From the NCBI GenBank assembly GCA_003725585.1, contig RJMB01000011.1:1-64000 (forward strand): DNA of 64,000 nt, given 5' to 3'. Shown here in pieces: positions 1-9,147 of the stretch (the stretch's first letter is position 1; each line of letters opens with the position of its first letter). The stretch comes from Halostreptopolyspora alba. GTDB lineage: Bacteria > Actinomycetota > Actinomycetes > Streptosporangiales > Streptosporangiaceae. Position numbers and translations under genes: made by a program. The notes under the pieces were generated by a model. The model was not told the DNA's origin. It worked only from the letters and a program-made list of their open reading frames with translations, and did not search any database.

Positions 1-198
1 ACGGCGGACCACGGGTGTGTGCAGCTCGACGAGCTCGCGGTAGACATCGTTGCGCCTGTGGTGCTCCTCGGCGTCCTGGAGCTCTTTGAACAGTTCCTTC
101 GTTCTCGTGTAGTAGGCCTCATCCGATTTCCCATCACGGGCGGATGTGGGACGCGGGTTGGCCTCTGTCCGACTGCGAAGCGTACTCGATGTGATCAT
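1..198 (-). CDS. SigB/SigF-family RNA polymerase sigma factor, N-terminal part (cut by window edge)
   Basis: Only the first 66 codons are in the window, so the gene continues beyond position 1. The reading frame opens at ATG 198 after a GAGGG-like ribosome site about 10 bases upstream. The residues YYTRTKELFKEL and, further on, RELVELHTPVVRR are typical of the region leading into sigma region 2 of SigB/SigF/SigG alternative sigma factors of actinobacteria and firmicutes (stress or sporulation control). A nearer ATG at 208 runs into a stop after 24 codons and is rejected. The family call rests on this short stretch only. No partner anti-sigma gene is visible on this side. Confidence 0.55.
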   Translation of the reverse strand, partial: MITSSTLRSRTEANPRPTSARDGKSDEAYYTRTKELFKELQDAEEHHRRNDVYRELVELHTPVVRR

Positions 199-559
199 CG
201 GTTGACATCCCTCAACGAATGGGGTTGTTCGCCGCTCAGATTCCTAGGGTGGTGGACGGTTGAAGTGGCGTGCGTTCGTGTCGGCCGCACTACCGGACCT
301 CTGCACAACAATTTGACCTTATTCCAGAAGAACCGGAAATCGTGGGTAATTGCGTGGAAATCATTGATCTTTTACAAGGTATATGTAGAGAGTGAGGCGA
401 TGCCTCCCGGGGTTCCCCAGTACACCGCGGAGGTTATGCTGCCAACTCGCGATGTTCCCGACGGGAACCACCGTTCCCCGGAGCTTCGTCCCCTCGATTC
501 AAGAGACATATAAACGGTAATTGAAGAATTTTCTCTGTGAATTGAATCACGGGGAGGCT
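199..559. other. gene-free stretch upstream of the sigma factor
   Basis: No convincing gene. The interval 300-390 is noticeably AT-richer than its surroundings and probably holds promoters. A 37-codon frame on the plus strand (ATG 400 to 513, after a GAGG) is possible but matches nothing I recognise. The longer frames crossing this stretch have no recognisable protein content. Confidence 0.4.
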
Positions 560-1125
560 CTGGTTATCCCGCAATCATCCGAGGTGGCGAACCTTTCTTG
601 GCCGCTAGGAGACCAGCGCGGGATTGGGATGCTCCCGCTGTTGGTCCTGACGGCGCACTCGGCCACCTCCCCTTCCACCAGGCCGCCCGTGTGGAACACC
701 GTGCTGTTGAGCGCCACCGTGGACTGGCGCGTCTCCTCCTCAGGGGCATTTCTCCGAGTGGGACAAGGACCGGAAACCCATACCGGATCGCCCGCGGGAT
801 CGGCCACAACTTGGATGTTCACCCCATGGTGGCGGTGCTTGCCGGAGCGGAAGGGCGGATCGTCGGCCGCGCGGTCGCAGGCGATGAGCGTGCCGTCGAC
901 GGTCACGTGGGCGTTTCCCCCGCCAACGGATGCGGCGCAGTTCGTCGTCCAGGCCGGGTGCCCGGGCCGACAGCAGCCCATTTGCGTCGGTGGCCGACGA
1001 CGGTGCAAAAGTTCCTTGGTCGTGCTCGCTGACGGCCTCGGGCACACCCACGTCGGGGAGCGGCGAGGCTGTGCTTCGCTGAGGTCCGGATACGAAATGA
1101 CGGCGTGGGAGCGTCAGCATGGAGC
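560..1125 (-). pseudogene. IS5-type DDE transposase remnant
   Basis: Read on the minus strand, one frame contains HVTVDGTLIACDRAADDPP followed by SGKHRHHGVNIQVVADPAG. This is the hallmark of the first catalytic Asp region of IS5-family DDE transposases common in Streptomyces and relatives. The preceding part (LLSARAPGLDDEL) lies in a different frame at about 950-985, and the part after VWVSGPCP loses similarity. At least one frameshift separates the pieces, and neither the helix-turn-helix start nor the last catalytic Glu block is recognisable. It is therefore a dead fragment. I could not identify terminal inverted repeats. Confidence 0.6.
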
Positions 1126-1568
1126 GTGCTCTCCTCGGATGGCAGAAGTGTGGTGCTGAACTGCCGGAGGTCTAGAGCAGCTATGGTGACTCCACCAGGG
1201 TCGGCGCCTGCAGCGCCGTTGTTGCTGGCTTTCTTTTTAGCATCCGTAGGTTCCTGTGTCCATATTCCTTGGTGTACGCGTCTCGGTGTGCGGGCGGCCC
1301 GCGGAGTTGCCCGGCCCTGATAGGTGGGCGATGGGCCATTACCGTGGGGATTGCCAGCGGCGACCTGCGGCGATGTTCGGGAACCGCGTCGGAGGGCTCG
1401 GGACAGCGAGGGCGCATGGCCGCGCGTTCGGGCCGTGAGTGCGCTGAGGCGGGTGCGGGCGGACGCGTTCGCGACCGCGCACCTGTTCGACAATGTTTCG
1501 GCGAAGCGGCGTCAACGACGTTCGACAAAGCTCTGGCGCGGATTTGGTGAAGCTTTGCTCTCCTGCGA
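1126..1568. other. gene-free stretch between two transposase remnants
   Basis: No supported gene on either strand. Several overlapping frames exist because of high GC, but none gives a recognisable protein. It is probably decayed insertion-sequence DNA. Confidence 0.4.
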
Positions 1569-2205
1569 TCAGGCGGTGAGCAGTACCCGTTTGCGTAGCA
1601 GGTCCGGATTGGCGCGTCCATACATCTGCCGCTTCAACATCTTCAGCCGGTTGACGTGGCCTTCGACCACGCCGGAGCTGTGAGGCAGCGTCATCCCGGC
1701 CACGACGGCGTCCCAGTCGCGCTCCAGGCCGCGAAAGAAGGAGTCGAGTTCAGGGATCTGTTCTTTTCGGGCCGCCGTCGTCCAGTCGTGTAACCGGTCG
1801 CGCTGCCGGTGGATCATCACGCGCGCGAAGCGCTGAACGCGTTCCCTGAGACGGTGAAGTTCGGGGCAGGCATCCAGCACCGCTTTGAGCTGGAGTTGCT
1901 GGTCGTGTTTGAGATGGTCGGGGTGGCTGAGGACCCAGGCGCTGACCTGGCGGACCGTGGGTGGCTGGGCAGCCGGTGTTGGCGGTAGTGCGGAGCCAGA
2001 GCGCCAGGGGCGGACGTAGTCACGCACGCTGGCGTAGTTGTCCCGGTAGCCCTGCTGCTGGAGTTCGGTCCAGAGCCAGGCAGCGTTGGTGCATCCGTGG
2101 GCGAAGCGCTCGCGTAGGTAGGCGTCATACCCCGCAACGTGGCGGGGGCGTTTACCCGGGCCATCAGGTCCTCGGGGGTGGCAGCGCGGGCGAAGCGGCG
2201 CGGTG
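1569..2205 (-). pseudogene. ISL3-family transposase, C-terminal part, frameshifted
   Basis: The minus-strand frame ending at 1569 gives the C-terminal half of an ISL3-type transposase: YLRERFAHGCTNAAWLW, then the DDE region and the typical end with SSGVVEGHVNRLKMLKRQ, MYGRANPDLLRKR and a final LLTA. Full members have about 400-550 residues; about 195 are intact here. The preceding family segment, RRFARAATPEDLM (2164-2202), is in another frame, so a frameshift sits near 2160. The N-terminal zinc-finger/HTH half is missing. With the IS5 fragment next door this looks like an old insertion site beside tRNA-Lys. Confidence 0.7.
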
Positions 2206-2581
2206 TGTGGGGCCGGGTGCAGCGAGGGGCACCGTTGATCATGGGGGTCTTCCGGTTCAACCGCCACCGGGGAGGAGAGCCCTTCGTGGCGAGGTGACCG
2301 TTGAGGTACCTCCCGGACGCAGTCACCCGCCCCGGGTGCGCGGGAGGCGGCGAAACGGCCTCCCCAGGCGCGGTGCGCATTTGGTGCACACGTGCTCGGC
2401 GGAGTGTTCCGCGCCCCATCACCCCTCATCCGGCCAGGGCTGTGGCGCGTTCGGCGTTGCCCTCTACCCCGCTGACCCGCGCGAGTGACTGAGTCCAAAC
2501 TTGGGAGCGCACATGGAGCACACACAGCGCGGATTTTCGGCCGACGAACCAGCTGACCCCGCCGTGACCTGGGATTTTGGG

Positions 2582-2654
2582 TGGGCCCCCAGGGGATCGA
2601 ACCCTGAACCCACGGATTAAAAGTCCGTTGCTCTGCCAGTTGAGCTAAGGGCCC
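2582..2654 (-). tRNA. tRNA-Lys (UUU)
   Basis: A 73-nt cloverleaf on the minus strand. The acceptor stem is GGGCCCT paired with GGGGCCC (one G-U), there is a D-arm GCTC...GAGC, the anticodon stem CGGA encloses loop CTTTTAA with anticodon TTT, and the T-arm is CAGGG TTCGATC CCCTG. The discriminator is A, and the genome does not encode CCA. Confidence 0.95.
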
Positions 2655-2815
2655 AGTGCATACACCCGCTGAACAGGGGATCTAAGCACGCTCGTGATTT
2701 TACCCCAGTCGCACGACGGGATGACAGCGCAGGATTCGCCCGTCACCCTCCCGGGCGGTCCCGCGAATCTTCCGCTGTCCCACGGGGACTCATGGGGCCA
2801 CGAGCTTCAGGACCG

Positions 2816-3859
2816 CTACCGCTCCGAGGCCGCCCTCTTCTCGCGCAGCCGCTGGCGCTGCGGGACCACCGTGTACTTGGGGTCCGCGGCCGACCGCACT
2901 CCGGCCTCGAAGATCCCGAAACGCGCGCAGGCGGACCCGGCCACCAGGGCGGCCCCACTCACGGCCGAGAGCACCCGGCTTCGGCCACTCAGGAGGGCTC
3001 CAGCGGCCCCGGCCAGGCTCAGTACCTTGGCCGTGCGCATCAGCGCGCCCCCGCGGCCTGACTGGTAGGGCTCGGCGAGCATGCCCAGTCGGTGTTCCAT
3101 GCGTGCGACCGCCGCGGTCTCCAGGGCGGAACCGAACACGGCGGCCCGCCGGGCGGGGGCAGCCTGGTCGAGGGGCGCGGTGAGCATCCCCATCCCCCCG
3201 GAGGCGGCGGCCGCCGACCCCACGAACACGAACGGCATCTCCCGGTATCCCTCGTGCCAGGCGGGAACGGCCGTGTCGCAGATGAGGGGCGCGGTGTAGG
3301 TGGCGACCGCGGGGCCCACCACACCGGCGCCCACCGCCGCCGCCCGGCCGGTGCGCGGGAACAGCCCCGTGGCCTCGGTGACCGCCGCCACCCCGGCCAC
3401 GGGCCCGTACCCGGCCAGCAGCCACGAGCCCATGTTCATCGGCGAGGTGGGCCGGAACACCCGCAGCATGTTGAGGAAGCGGGTCGGGCGCCCCAGGTCG
3501 TGGATCAGGGCCACGAGGGACCCGGAGACGGCGCCCAGCGCGGTGTACTTCAGCGGCCTGGCCAGGTCCGGCCGGCCCGTCAGGTCGGCCCCGGCCGCCA
3601 GTCCCGAGGACGCGCCGGCCAGCCCGCCCAGGAACAGGTAGCCAGCGATGTCCCGCCCCTCCCAGACGATCTGGTTGAGGACCGGCTGGCCGTAGTAGGA
3701 GCGGAACTCGGTTCCGGAGACCTCCGGCGTGTCGCTGCTCCTCGTGTGCTCGGGCTCGCCGCGCCGCTCGCCGCCCATTACCGCGGCGGACCCGGTCACC
3801 GCTTCGCGGCCGGGGCGCGCGCCCTCAACACCGTGCCGGGTCACATCCGAGGTGCTCAC
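2816..3859 (-). CDS. NrfD-family membrane anchor subunit of formate dehydrogenase
   Basis: A 347-residue integral membrane protein of the NrfD/polysulfide reductase PsrC family. It would pass electrons from the Fe-S subunit to membrane quinone. The N-terminal ~40 residues are polar; then come several hydrophobic helices, starting near the segment IAGYLFLGGLAGASSGL and including the conserved HDLGRPTRFLNMLRVF motif. The start is GTG 3859, four bases inside the 3' end of the Fe-S gene (GTGA overlap), with AAGGAGGA just upstream. It is the last gene of the operon fdhA-Fe-S-NrfD. An NrfD anchor replaces the cytochrome b subunit (FdnI type) of enterobacterial formate dehydrogenase-N, so no heme b subunit is expected. 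Confidence 0.85.
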   Translation of the reverse strand: MSTSDVTRHGVEGARPGREAVTGSAAVMGGERRGEPEHTRSSDTPEVSGTEFRSYYGQPVLNQIVWEGRDIAGYLFLGGLAGASSGLAAGADLTGRPDLARPLKYTALGAVSGSLVALIHDLGRPTRFLNMLRVFRPTSPMNMGSWLLAGYGPVAGVAAVTEATGLFPRTGRAAAVGAGVVGPAVATYTAPLICDTAVPAWHEGYREMPFVFVGSAAAASGGMGMLTAPLDQAAPARRAAVFGSALETAAVARMEHRLGMLAEPYQSGRGGALMRTAKVLSLAGAAGALLSGRSRVLSAVSGAALVAGSACARFGIFEAGVRSAADPKYTVVPQRQRLREKRAASER

Positions 3860-4776
3860 CGCGTCCTCCTTCCCAGGAACGTCGCACTCACCCCGGCGAG
3901 CAGCGTCACGGCGGCGACGCCGGCGTATCTCCACATCGACGGCAGATCGCGGGTGGTCACGACCGGATCCGGGGGCAGGCCGTAGACCTCCGGCTCGTCC
4001 AGCAGCAGGAAGAACGCGCCCGCGCCACCAACGCCGTCCCGCGGATCCTCCCCGTACAGCCGCGCGGAGGAGACCCCGGCCTCCCGCAGGTCCCGCACCC
4101 GCTCGTTGGCCCGCTCGCGCAGCTCGTCGAGCTCGCCGAACTGAATGGAGTCGGTCGGGCACGCCTTGGCGCACGCGGGCTCCAGGCCGTCGCCGAGCCG
4201 GTCGTAGCACAGGGTGCACTTCCACACCCGGCCGTCGTCCTGGCGCTTGTCGATCACCCCGTAGGGGCACGCGGGCACGCAGTACCCACAGCCGTTGCAG
4301 ATGTCCTCCTGCACCACCACGGTTCCGTACTCGGTGCGGAAGAGCGCGCCGGTGGGGCACACGTCCAGGCAGGCTGCGCTGGTGCAGTGCTTGCACACGT
4401 CGGAGGACATCAACCAGCGGAACTCGCCACGCTCGTCGGCGCCGGTGGAGTCGCCGGGGCGTTCGAAGGAGGGCATTCCCAGATCCACCGGCGCCCCCTC
4501 GGGGCGCCCCACCCCGGTCTCCTGGTGGCCCAGGGGCTCCCGCTGCTCGACGAACGTCACGTGCCGCCAGGTGTCCGCTCCCAGCCCGCCGCTGTTGTCG
4601 AACGACATGGCGGTGAAGTCCAGGCCGTCCTCGGGGATCATGTTCCATTCCTTGCAGGCGACCTCGCACGCCTTGCAGCCGATACACACGCTGGTGTCGG
4701 TGAAGAAGCCCATGCGTGGCTGGTCGGTTCCGGGAGCTGTGACGGGTTGACCGCCGGCCTCTTCGTTGATGGCCAT
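3856..4776 (-). CDS. formate dehydrogenase iron-sulfur (beta) subunit
   Basis: A 306-residue ferredoxin-like electron-transfer subunit (HybA/FdnH/NrfC type). Four Cys clusters are visible: CIGCKACEVAC from residue 31, CKHCTSAACLDVCP, CNGCGYCVPACP and a last CTLC...CAKACP. These are enough for four [4Fe-4S] clusters linking the molybdenum subunit to the membrane. A single hydrophobic helix (WRYAGVAAVTLLAGVSATFL) near the C-terminus would anchor it. It starts 3 bases after the end of the alpha gene and overlaps the NrfD start by 4 bases, so the three genes are translationally coupled. Confidence 0.9.
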   Translation of the reverse strand: MAINEEAGGQPVTAPGTDQPRMGFFTDTSVCIGCKACEVACKEWNMIPEDGLDFTAMSFDNSGGLGADTWRHVTFVEQREPLGHQETGVGRPEGAPVDLGMPSFERPGDSTGADERGEFRWLMSSDVCKHCTSAACLDVCPTGALFRTEYGTVVVQEDICNGCGYCVPACPYGVIDKRQDDGRVWKCTLCYDRLGDGLEPACAKACPTDSIQFGELDELRERANERVRDLREAGVSSARLYGEDPRDGVGGAGAFFLLLDEPEVYGLPPDPVVTTRDLPSMWRYAGVAAVTLLAGVSATFLGRRTR

Positions 4777-4779
4777 CGC

Positions 4780-7700
4780 CTAGACCTCCATACCGGTCCG
4801 CTCGGTGATGCCAGCGCTGTGCTGGTAGGAACGCACCAGGCCACGGCGGTCGGCACCGCGAGGGCGCCGGCCGGGTTGGATGTCGGCCGTCACTGCCTTG
4901 ACCTCCTGGATGTGGACGTTGGGGTCGAGGGCGATCGGGAACAGTTCGTTGGTTGAGTCCCCGACGGAATAGCCGTTGGGCCCCCAGTGGTAGGGCAGCC
5001 CGATCTGGTGGATGGTGCGGCCCTGCACCCGCAGCGGCGCCATCCGGTCGGTGATCAGCACTCGTGCCTCGATGGCGTTGCGTGCGGTGACGATGGTGGC
5101 CCAGTCGCCGTGGGACAGCCCTCGCTCGGCCGCGAGCTCGGGCCCCACCTCGCAGAAGAACTCCGGCTGGAGCTCGGAGAGGTAGGGCGTCCAGCGGCTC
5201 ATCCCCCCGGCGGTGAAGTGCTCGGTGAGCCGGTAGGTCGTCACCACGTAGGGGAAGATCGACGATCCGGGTGTTCCCGGGTTGGGGTGGTAGCGGTTGG
5301 CCTCATGGGGGTAGACGAACCGTGTTGGGTTGCGCTGCTGGTGGTACAGCAGGTTGGCGAACGGCGTGTCCTGGGGCTCGTAGTGGGTGGGCATCGGGCC
5401 GTCGTTGAGCCCCGCCGGCGCGTACAGCCACCCCTTGCCGTCGGCCTGCATGATGAAGGCGTCAGTTCCGCTCAGCGCGTCGACTCCCCCCGCTCCTTCC
5501 GGCGGCCGGTAGCCCGGGGACTTGTCCCGTTCGAAGTCGGGGGTGTCGTGCCCGGTCCAGCGCCCGTTCTCAGCGTCCCACCACACCAGCGCCTTGCGTG
5601 GGCTCCACGGGTTGCCGTCGCGGTCGGCGGAGGCCCTGTTGTAGAGGATGCGCCGGTTGTCCGGCCAGGACCAGGCCCACTCGGTGGAGAGCCAGTCCTG
5701 CTCGGAGGCGGGTTTGCGGCGCGCCGCCTGGTTGACGCCGTCGGCGTACACGCCGCAGTAGATCCAGCAGCCGCACCTGGTGCTTCCGTCGTCCCGCAAC
5801 TGGGTGTAGCGGTTCAGGTGGTTACCGTCGGCGTCGTGGCCGTTGATCTCGGCGAGTACCGCGGCGGCGTCCGGCTCGTCTCCCTCCTCCAGCGGGTAGT
5901 CCCAGGTCAGGTCGAGTACGGGGCGGTCGATGGGGTCGGTGGATCCGGCCAGTTTCTCCCGGATGATCCGACCGAGGTGGTACATGAACCACAGGTCGCT
6001 GCGGGCGTCGCCCTTGGGTGGGACGGCGCGGTCGTGCCACTGCAACGTCCGGTTGGTGTTGGTGAACGTCCCGGACTTCTCGGTGTGTGAGGCGGCGGGG
6101 AAGAAGAACATCTCGGTTCCGATGTCCTCGGTGCGCAGCTCGCCCGACTGGATCTCCGGGCCGTCCTTCCACCACGTGGCGCTCTCGATGAGCGAGAAGT
6201 CGCGCACCACCAGCCAGTCGAGGTTGGCCATGCCCAGGCGCTGGGCCCGGGTGTTGGCCGACCCCACGGCCGGGTTCTCCCCCATGAGGAAGTAGCCCTT
6301 GCACACTCCCTCCATCTGCTCCATGACCGTGTCGTAGGTGCTGTGCGACCCGGTGAGCCGCGGCAGGTAGTCGAAGCAGAAGTCGTTGTCCTCGGTCGCC
6401 TTGTCGCCCCACCACGCCTTGAGCAGGCTGACCGTGTAGGACTTCATGTTGGACCAGAATCCCTTGATGGGGGAGGTGCCCACGACGAAGTCGTCCAGCG
6501 TCTGCTCCTCGTGGGCGTGCGGCATCGGGATGTAGCCGGGTAGGACGTCGAACAGGGTCGGGACGTCGCTGGAGCCCTGGATGCTGGCGTGGCCGCGCAG
6601 GGCCTGGATACCGCCGCCGGGCCGTCCGATGTTGCCCAGCAGGAGCTGGAGGATCGAGGCGGCGCGGATGTACTGCGAGCCGACGGTGTGCTGGGTCCAG
6701 CCGACCGCGTAGCAGAAGACGCTGGTGCGGTCGCGCCCAGAGTTCTCGGTCAGGTGGTCGCACACCCGGAGGAACATGTCCCGGGGAATGCCGCATATCT
6801 CCTCGACCATCTCCGGGGTGTAGCGCTCGTAGTGCCGTTTGAGGATCTGGAAGACGCAGCGGGGGTGGGTGAGCGTCGGATCCTCCGCGGGATCTCCCCC
6901 GATCACCGCGCCGCCGGAGCCGTGCTTCTCGGGGCGCTCGGACGTCTCGGACGCGCGGACCGCGCTCTCGTCCTCGACGCGGGCCTCGTAGTGCTGGTCG
7001 CGCTTGCCGGAAGCCGGGGCGACATCCACCCCCTCGTAGCGCCACATCGTGCTGTCGTAGCTGCGTGTGTCCTCGGAGAACCCGGAGAACAACCCGTCGA
7101 GGTCCTCGGTGTCCCGGAAGTCCTCGCTGACGATACTCGCGGCGTTGGTGAACGTGCGCAGGTAGTCGTAGAAGTACTTCTCGTTGGAGATGACGTGGTT
7201 GATGACGCCGCCGAGAAAGGCGATGTCCGTGCCCGCGCGGATGGGCACGTGCATGTCGGCCAGGGCACTGGTGCGGCTGAACCGTGGGTCGACGTGGATG
7301 ACGACGGCCCCGCGCGCCTTGGCCTCCATGACCCACTGGAACCCGACGGGGTGGGCCTCGGCGTAGTTCGACCCCTCGATGATGATGCAGTCGGAGTGCT
7401 GCTGGTCCTGCATGAGCGTGGTGGCACCGCCACGCCCGAAGGACGTGCCCAGGCCGGCGACGGTGGAGCTGTGGCAGACGCGTGCCTGGTTCTCGACCTG
7501 CACCACGCCCAGCGCGGTCAACAGCTTCTTGATCAGGTAGTTCTCTTCGTTGTCGAGGGTGGCGCCACCGAGGCTGGCGATCCCCATCGTGCGCGCGACG
7601 CGCAGGCCGTCCTGCTCGTCCTCCCATTTCTCCCGGCGGGTCCGGATGACCCGGTCGGCCACCATCTCCATCGCGGTGTCCAGGTCGAGTTCCTGCCAAT

Positions 7701-8040
7701 CGCGTCCGTACGGCGGCCGGTACAGCACCGTGTGGCGACGGGACTCACCCGTGGTGAGCTGGAGGCTGGCCGCTCCCTTGGGGCACAACCGCCCCCTGCT
7801 GATCGGGGAGTCCGGATCGCCCTCGATCTGTACGACCTCTTCGTCGCGCACATAGACGTTCTGCGCGCATCCCACCGCGCAGAACGGGCAGACCGACTTC
7901 ACGACACGGTCCGCGGTGGCGGTGCGGGATCGCAGTTCCGCGCTACGCGCGGATTTGGCCGTGGTGGCGCGCCCTAAAGGGTCGCGCTCCCTGATCTGTC
8001 GGTATACCGGCCACGACTCGATCCAGGTACGCATGCCCAT
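4780..8040 (-). CDS. fdhA: molybdopterin-dependent formate dehydrogenase alpha subunit (Cys type)
   Basis: A 1086-residue catalytic subunit oxidising formate to CO2 at a molybdenum bis-MGD site. It has an N-terminal [4Fe-4S] motif, C51-x2-C54-x3-C58 and C86 within LCPKG, and aligns by eye along its whole length with E. coli FdnG (SGTDIAFL-like, GWTQHTVG, NRRILYNRASAD, TTYRLTEHF). At the selenocysteine position of FdnG (ARV-U-H) this protein has C189-H190, so it is a cysteine homologue. No twin-arginine signal is seen at the N-terminus, suggesting a cytoplasmic active site. Start ATG 8040 follows GGGGAGG; a second ATG two codons later is equally possible. No fdhD or fdhE lies in the window. 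Confidence 0.92.
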   Translation of the reverse strand: MGMRTWIESWPVYRQIRERDPLGRATTAKSARSAELRSRTATADRVVKSVCPFCAVGCAQNVYVRDEEVVQIEGDPDSPISRGRLCPKGAASLQLTTGESRRHTVLYRPPYGRDWQELDLDTAMEMVADRVIRTRREKWEDEQDGLRVARTMGIASLGGATLDNEENYLIKKLLTALGVVQVENQARVCHSSTVAGLGTSFGRGGATTLMQDQQHSDCIIIEGSNYAEAHPVGFQWVMEAKARGAVVIHVDPRFSRTSALADMHVPIRAGTDIAFLGGVINHVISNEKYFYDYLRTFTNAASIVSEDFRDTEDLDGLFSGFSEDTRSYDSTMWRYEGVDVAPASGKRDQHYEARVEDESAVRASETSERPEKHGSGGAVIGGDPAEDPTLTHPRCVFQILKRHYERYTPEMVEEICGIPRDMFLRVCDHLTENSGRDRTSVFCYAVGWTQHTVGSQYIRAASILQLLLGNIGRPGGGIQALRGHASIQGSSDVPTLFDVLPGYIPMPHAHEEQTLDDFVVGTSPIKGFWSNMKSYTVSLLKAWWGDKATEDNDFCFDYLPRLTGSHSTYDTVMEQMEGVCKGYFLMGENPAVGSANTRAQRLGMANLDWLVVRDFSLIESATWWKDGPEIQSGELRTEDIGTEMFFFPAASHTEKSGTFTNTNRTLQWHDRAVPPKGDARSDLWFMYHLGRIIREKLAGSTDPIDRPVLDLTWDYPLEEGDEPDAAAVLAEINGHDADGNHLNRYTQLRDDGSTRCGCWIYCGVYADGVNQAARRKPASEQDWLSTEWAWSWPDNRRILYNRASADRDGNPWSPRKALVWWDAENGRWTGHDTPDFERDKSPGYRPPEGAGGVDALSGTDAFIMQADGKGWLYAPAGLNDGPMPTHYEPQDTPFANLLYHQQRNPTRFVYPHEANRYHPNPGTPGSSIFPYVVTTYRLTEHFTAGGMSRWTPYLSELQPEFFCEVGPELAAERGLSHGDWATIVTARNAIEARVLITDRMAPLRVQGRTIHQIGLPYHWGPNGYSVGDSTNELFPIALDPNVHIQEVKAVTADIQPGRRPRGADRRGLVRSYQHSAGITERTGMEV

Positions 8041-8510
8041 CGTGCCTCCCCGAACTCCGCCTCCCGGCGGCCGTCACCGTGTGTGGTGGAGCGTCACCGC
8101 GTTCCGGTGCGCTCGTCCGCTGCCCTGGGGTGATGGCGACGAAACGCCGAGACGCGACAGCGGGACCGAGGAGCCAACAACGGCGGCGTGGATGGTCGGG
8201 GAGCCGCCCGAGCCGGCGGACCCACTACGCGCAGCCACCATCCGCGCCCCTACGAGCGGGGTGAAGAAACCACGAAACTCCGCCCTGTGGCGAGGACCCG
8301 GCATCATCAACGATGGAACGGTGGTGTGTCGGGACAGCTTTACCGGATCGACACGCGTGGTGCACGCTTGAACTGATGAGCTGTGGACCCCGACCCGCCC
8401 CCCTGTCGCCACGTTGTCGTGGCGCGGCCCGTCCGCGGCGGAGTCAGGGTTGTTTCAGGGAATCTCCAGGGGCGTTCCCGATGGGAAAGCTACCGTGAAG
8501 TGGGCATGCT
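8041..8510. other. divergent intergenic region upstream of fdhA and the PspC gene
   Basis: 470 bases with no supported gene; it must hold the promoters of the formate dehydrogenase operon (leftward) and of the PspC gene (rightward). Short overlapping frames here have no recognisable content. Confidence 0.4.
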
Positions 8511-8777
8511 GTGAGTATGAACGAGAACTTCCAGAAGAAATCCCTTCGGCGTAGTAGTCATCAACGGATCCTCACCGGTGTCTGCGGGGGGATCGGGGAG
8601 TACCTCGGTGTCGACGCCAACCTGGTCCGCCTGGCCTTCGCGGCACTCACGTTGTTCTTCTTCGGCGGCGCCGTGCTGTACGTCGTGGCCTGGTTGGTGA
8701 TGCCGGAGGAAGGCGCGGAGGCGTCGCTGCTGGAGCACACCATCCGCAACTTCCAGGGCAAGAACTCCGGGCTGTAG
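8511..8777 (+). CDS. PspC-domain small membrane protein
   Basis: An 88-residue protein almost entirely made of one PspC domain: RRSSHQRILTGVCGGIGEYL, then a long hydrophobic helix (AFAALTLFFFGGAVLYVVAW) and LVMPEE. PspC proteins are membrane-embedded envelope-stress or regulatory modules; in actinobacteria this stand-alone form is common and its role is not well established. The start may be GTG 8511 or ATG 8517. It stands alone on the plus strand, and the next gene is convergent. Confidence 0.85.
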   Translation: MSMNENFQKKSLRRSSHQRILTGVCGGIGEYLGVDANLVRLAFAALTLFFFGGAVLYVVAWLVMPEEGAEASLLEHTIRNFQGKNSGL

Positions 8778-8792
8778 AGCGCGGCCTCGGTC

Positions 8793-9119
8793 CTATGACC
8801 ACGGGACGAGGAGGCCGAGGAGCGGGGAGGCGACGAGGGCCGCCGCCGCGATCCAGCGCATCGCGGCCGCACGAGGCCACACCCACGCCGCGAACACCGC
8901 GACGAGCGGAAGCAGCGCCAGTCCACCCAGCAGCGTCGGGGGCACCATGCTCCATCCCTGGGCACGTGCCTGATCACAACGCGCCTCCCCCATCGGGGTG
9001 AGCGTCATGAAGCACTCCGGGGGCTCCGTCAACATCAGGGCGAAGAACCCGTGGTGGAGGAAGACGAGTACCGCGGAGACACTCAGCAGGGTCAGGGCGA
9101 CCAGCGTCCCGGAAACCAC
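8793..9119 (-). CDS. small membrane protein of unknown function
   Basis: 108 residues with three predicted helices: near the N-terminus (LVALTLLSVSAVLVFLHHGFF), the middle (TLLGGLALLPLVAVFAAWVW) and the C-terminus (WIAAAALVASPLLGLLV). A hydrophilic loop contains two Cys (CFMTLTPMGEARCDQA). I do not recognise a family. It starts at GTG 9119, 28 bases downstream of the MFS gene on the same strand, so the two are probably co-transcribed. Confidence 0.55.
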   Translation of the reverse strand: MVSGTLVALTLLSVSAVLVFLHHGFFALMLTEPPECFMTLTPMGEARCDQARAQGWSMVPPTLLGGLALLPLVAVFAAWVWPRAAAMRWIAAAALVASPLLGLLVPWS

Positions 9120-9147
9120 CGCCGGGAGTCAGCAACCCAACGAAGAC

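Noticed and set aside
19-513. A 164-codon plus-strand frame at the left edge.
   Set aside because: Overlaps the sigma factor coding sequence on the other strand and shows no recognisable content.
2816-4687. A 623-codon open frame covering both the NrfD and the Fe-S region.
   Set aside because: Only the part after GTG 3859 has NrfD similarity; the upstream part is the out-of-frame shadow of the Fe-S subunit gene with its Cys clusters in the other frame.
5822-7699. A 625-codon minus-strand frame inside the formate dehydrogenase alpha gene.
   Set aside because: Low-complexity Arg/Pro/Gly-rich text typical of a shifted frame in high-GC DNA; the true frame aligns with FdnG throughout.
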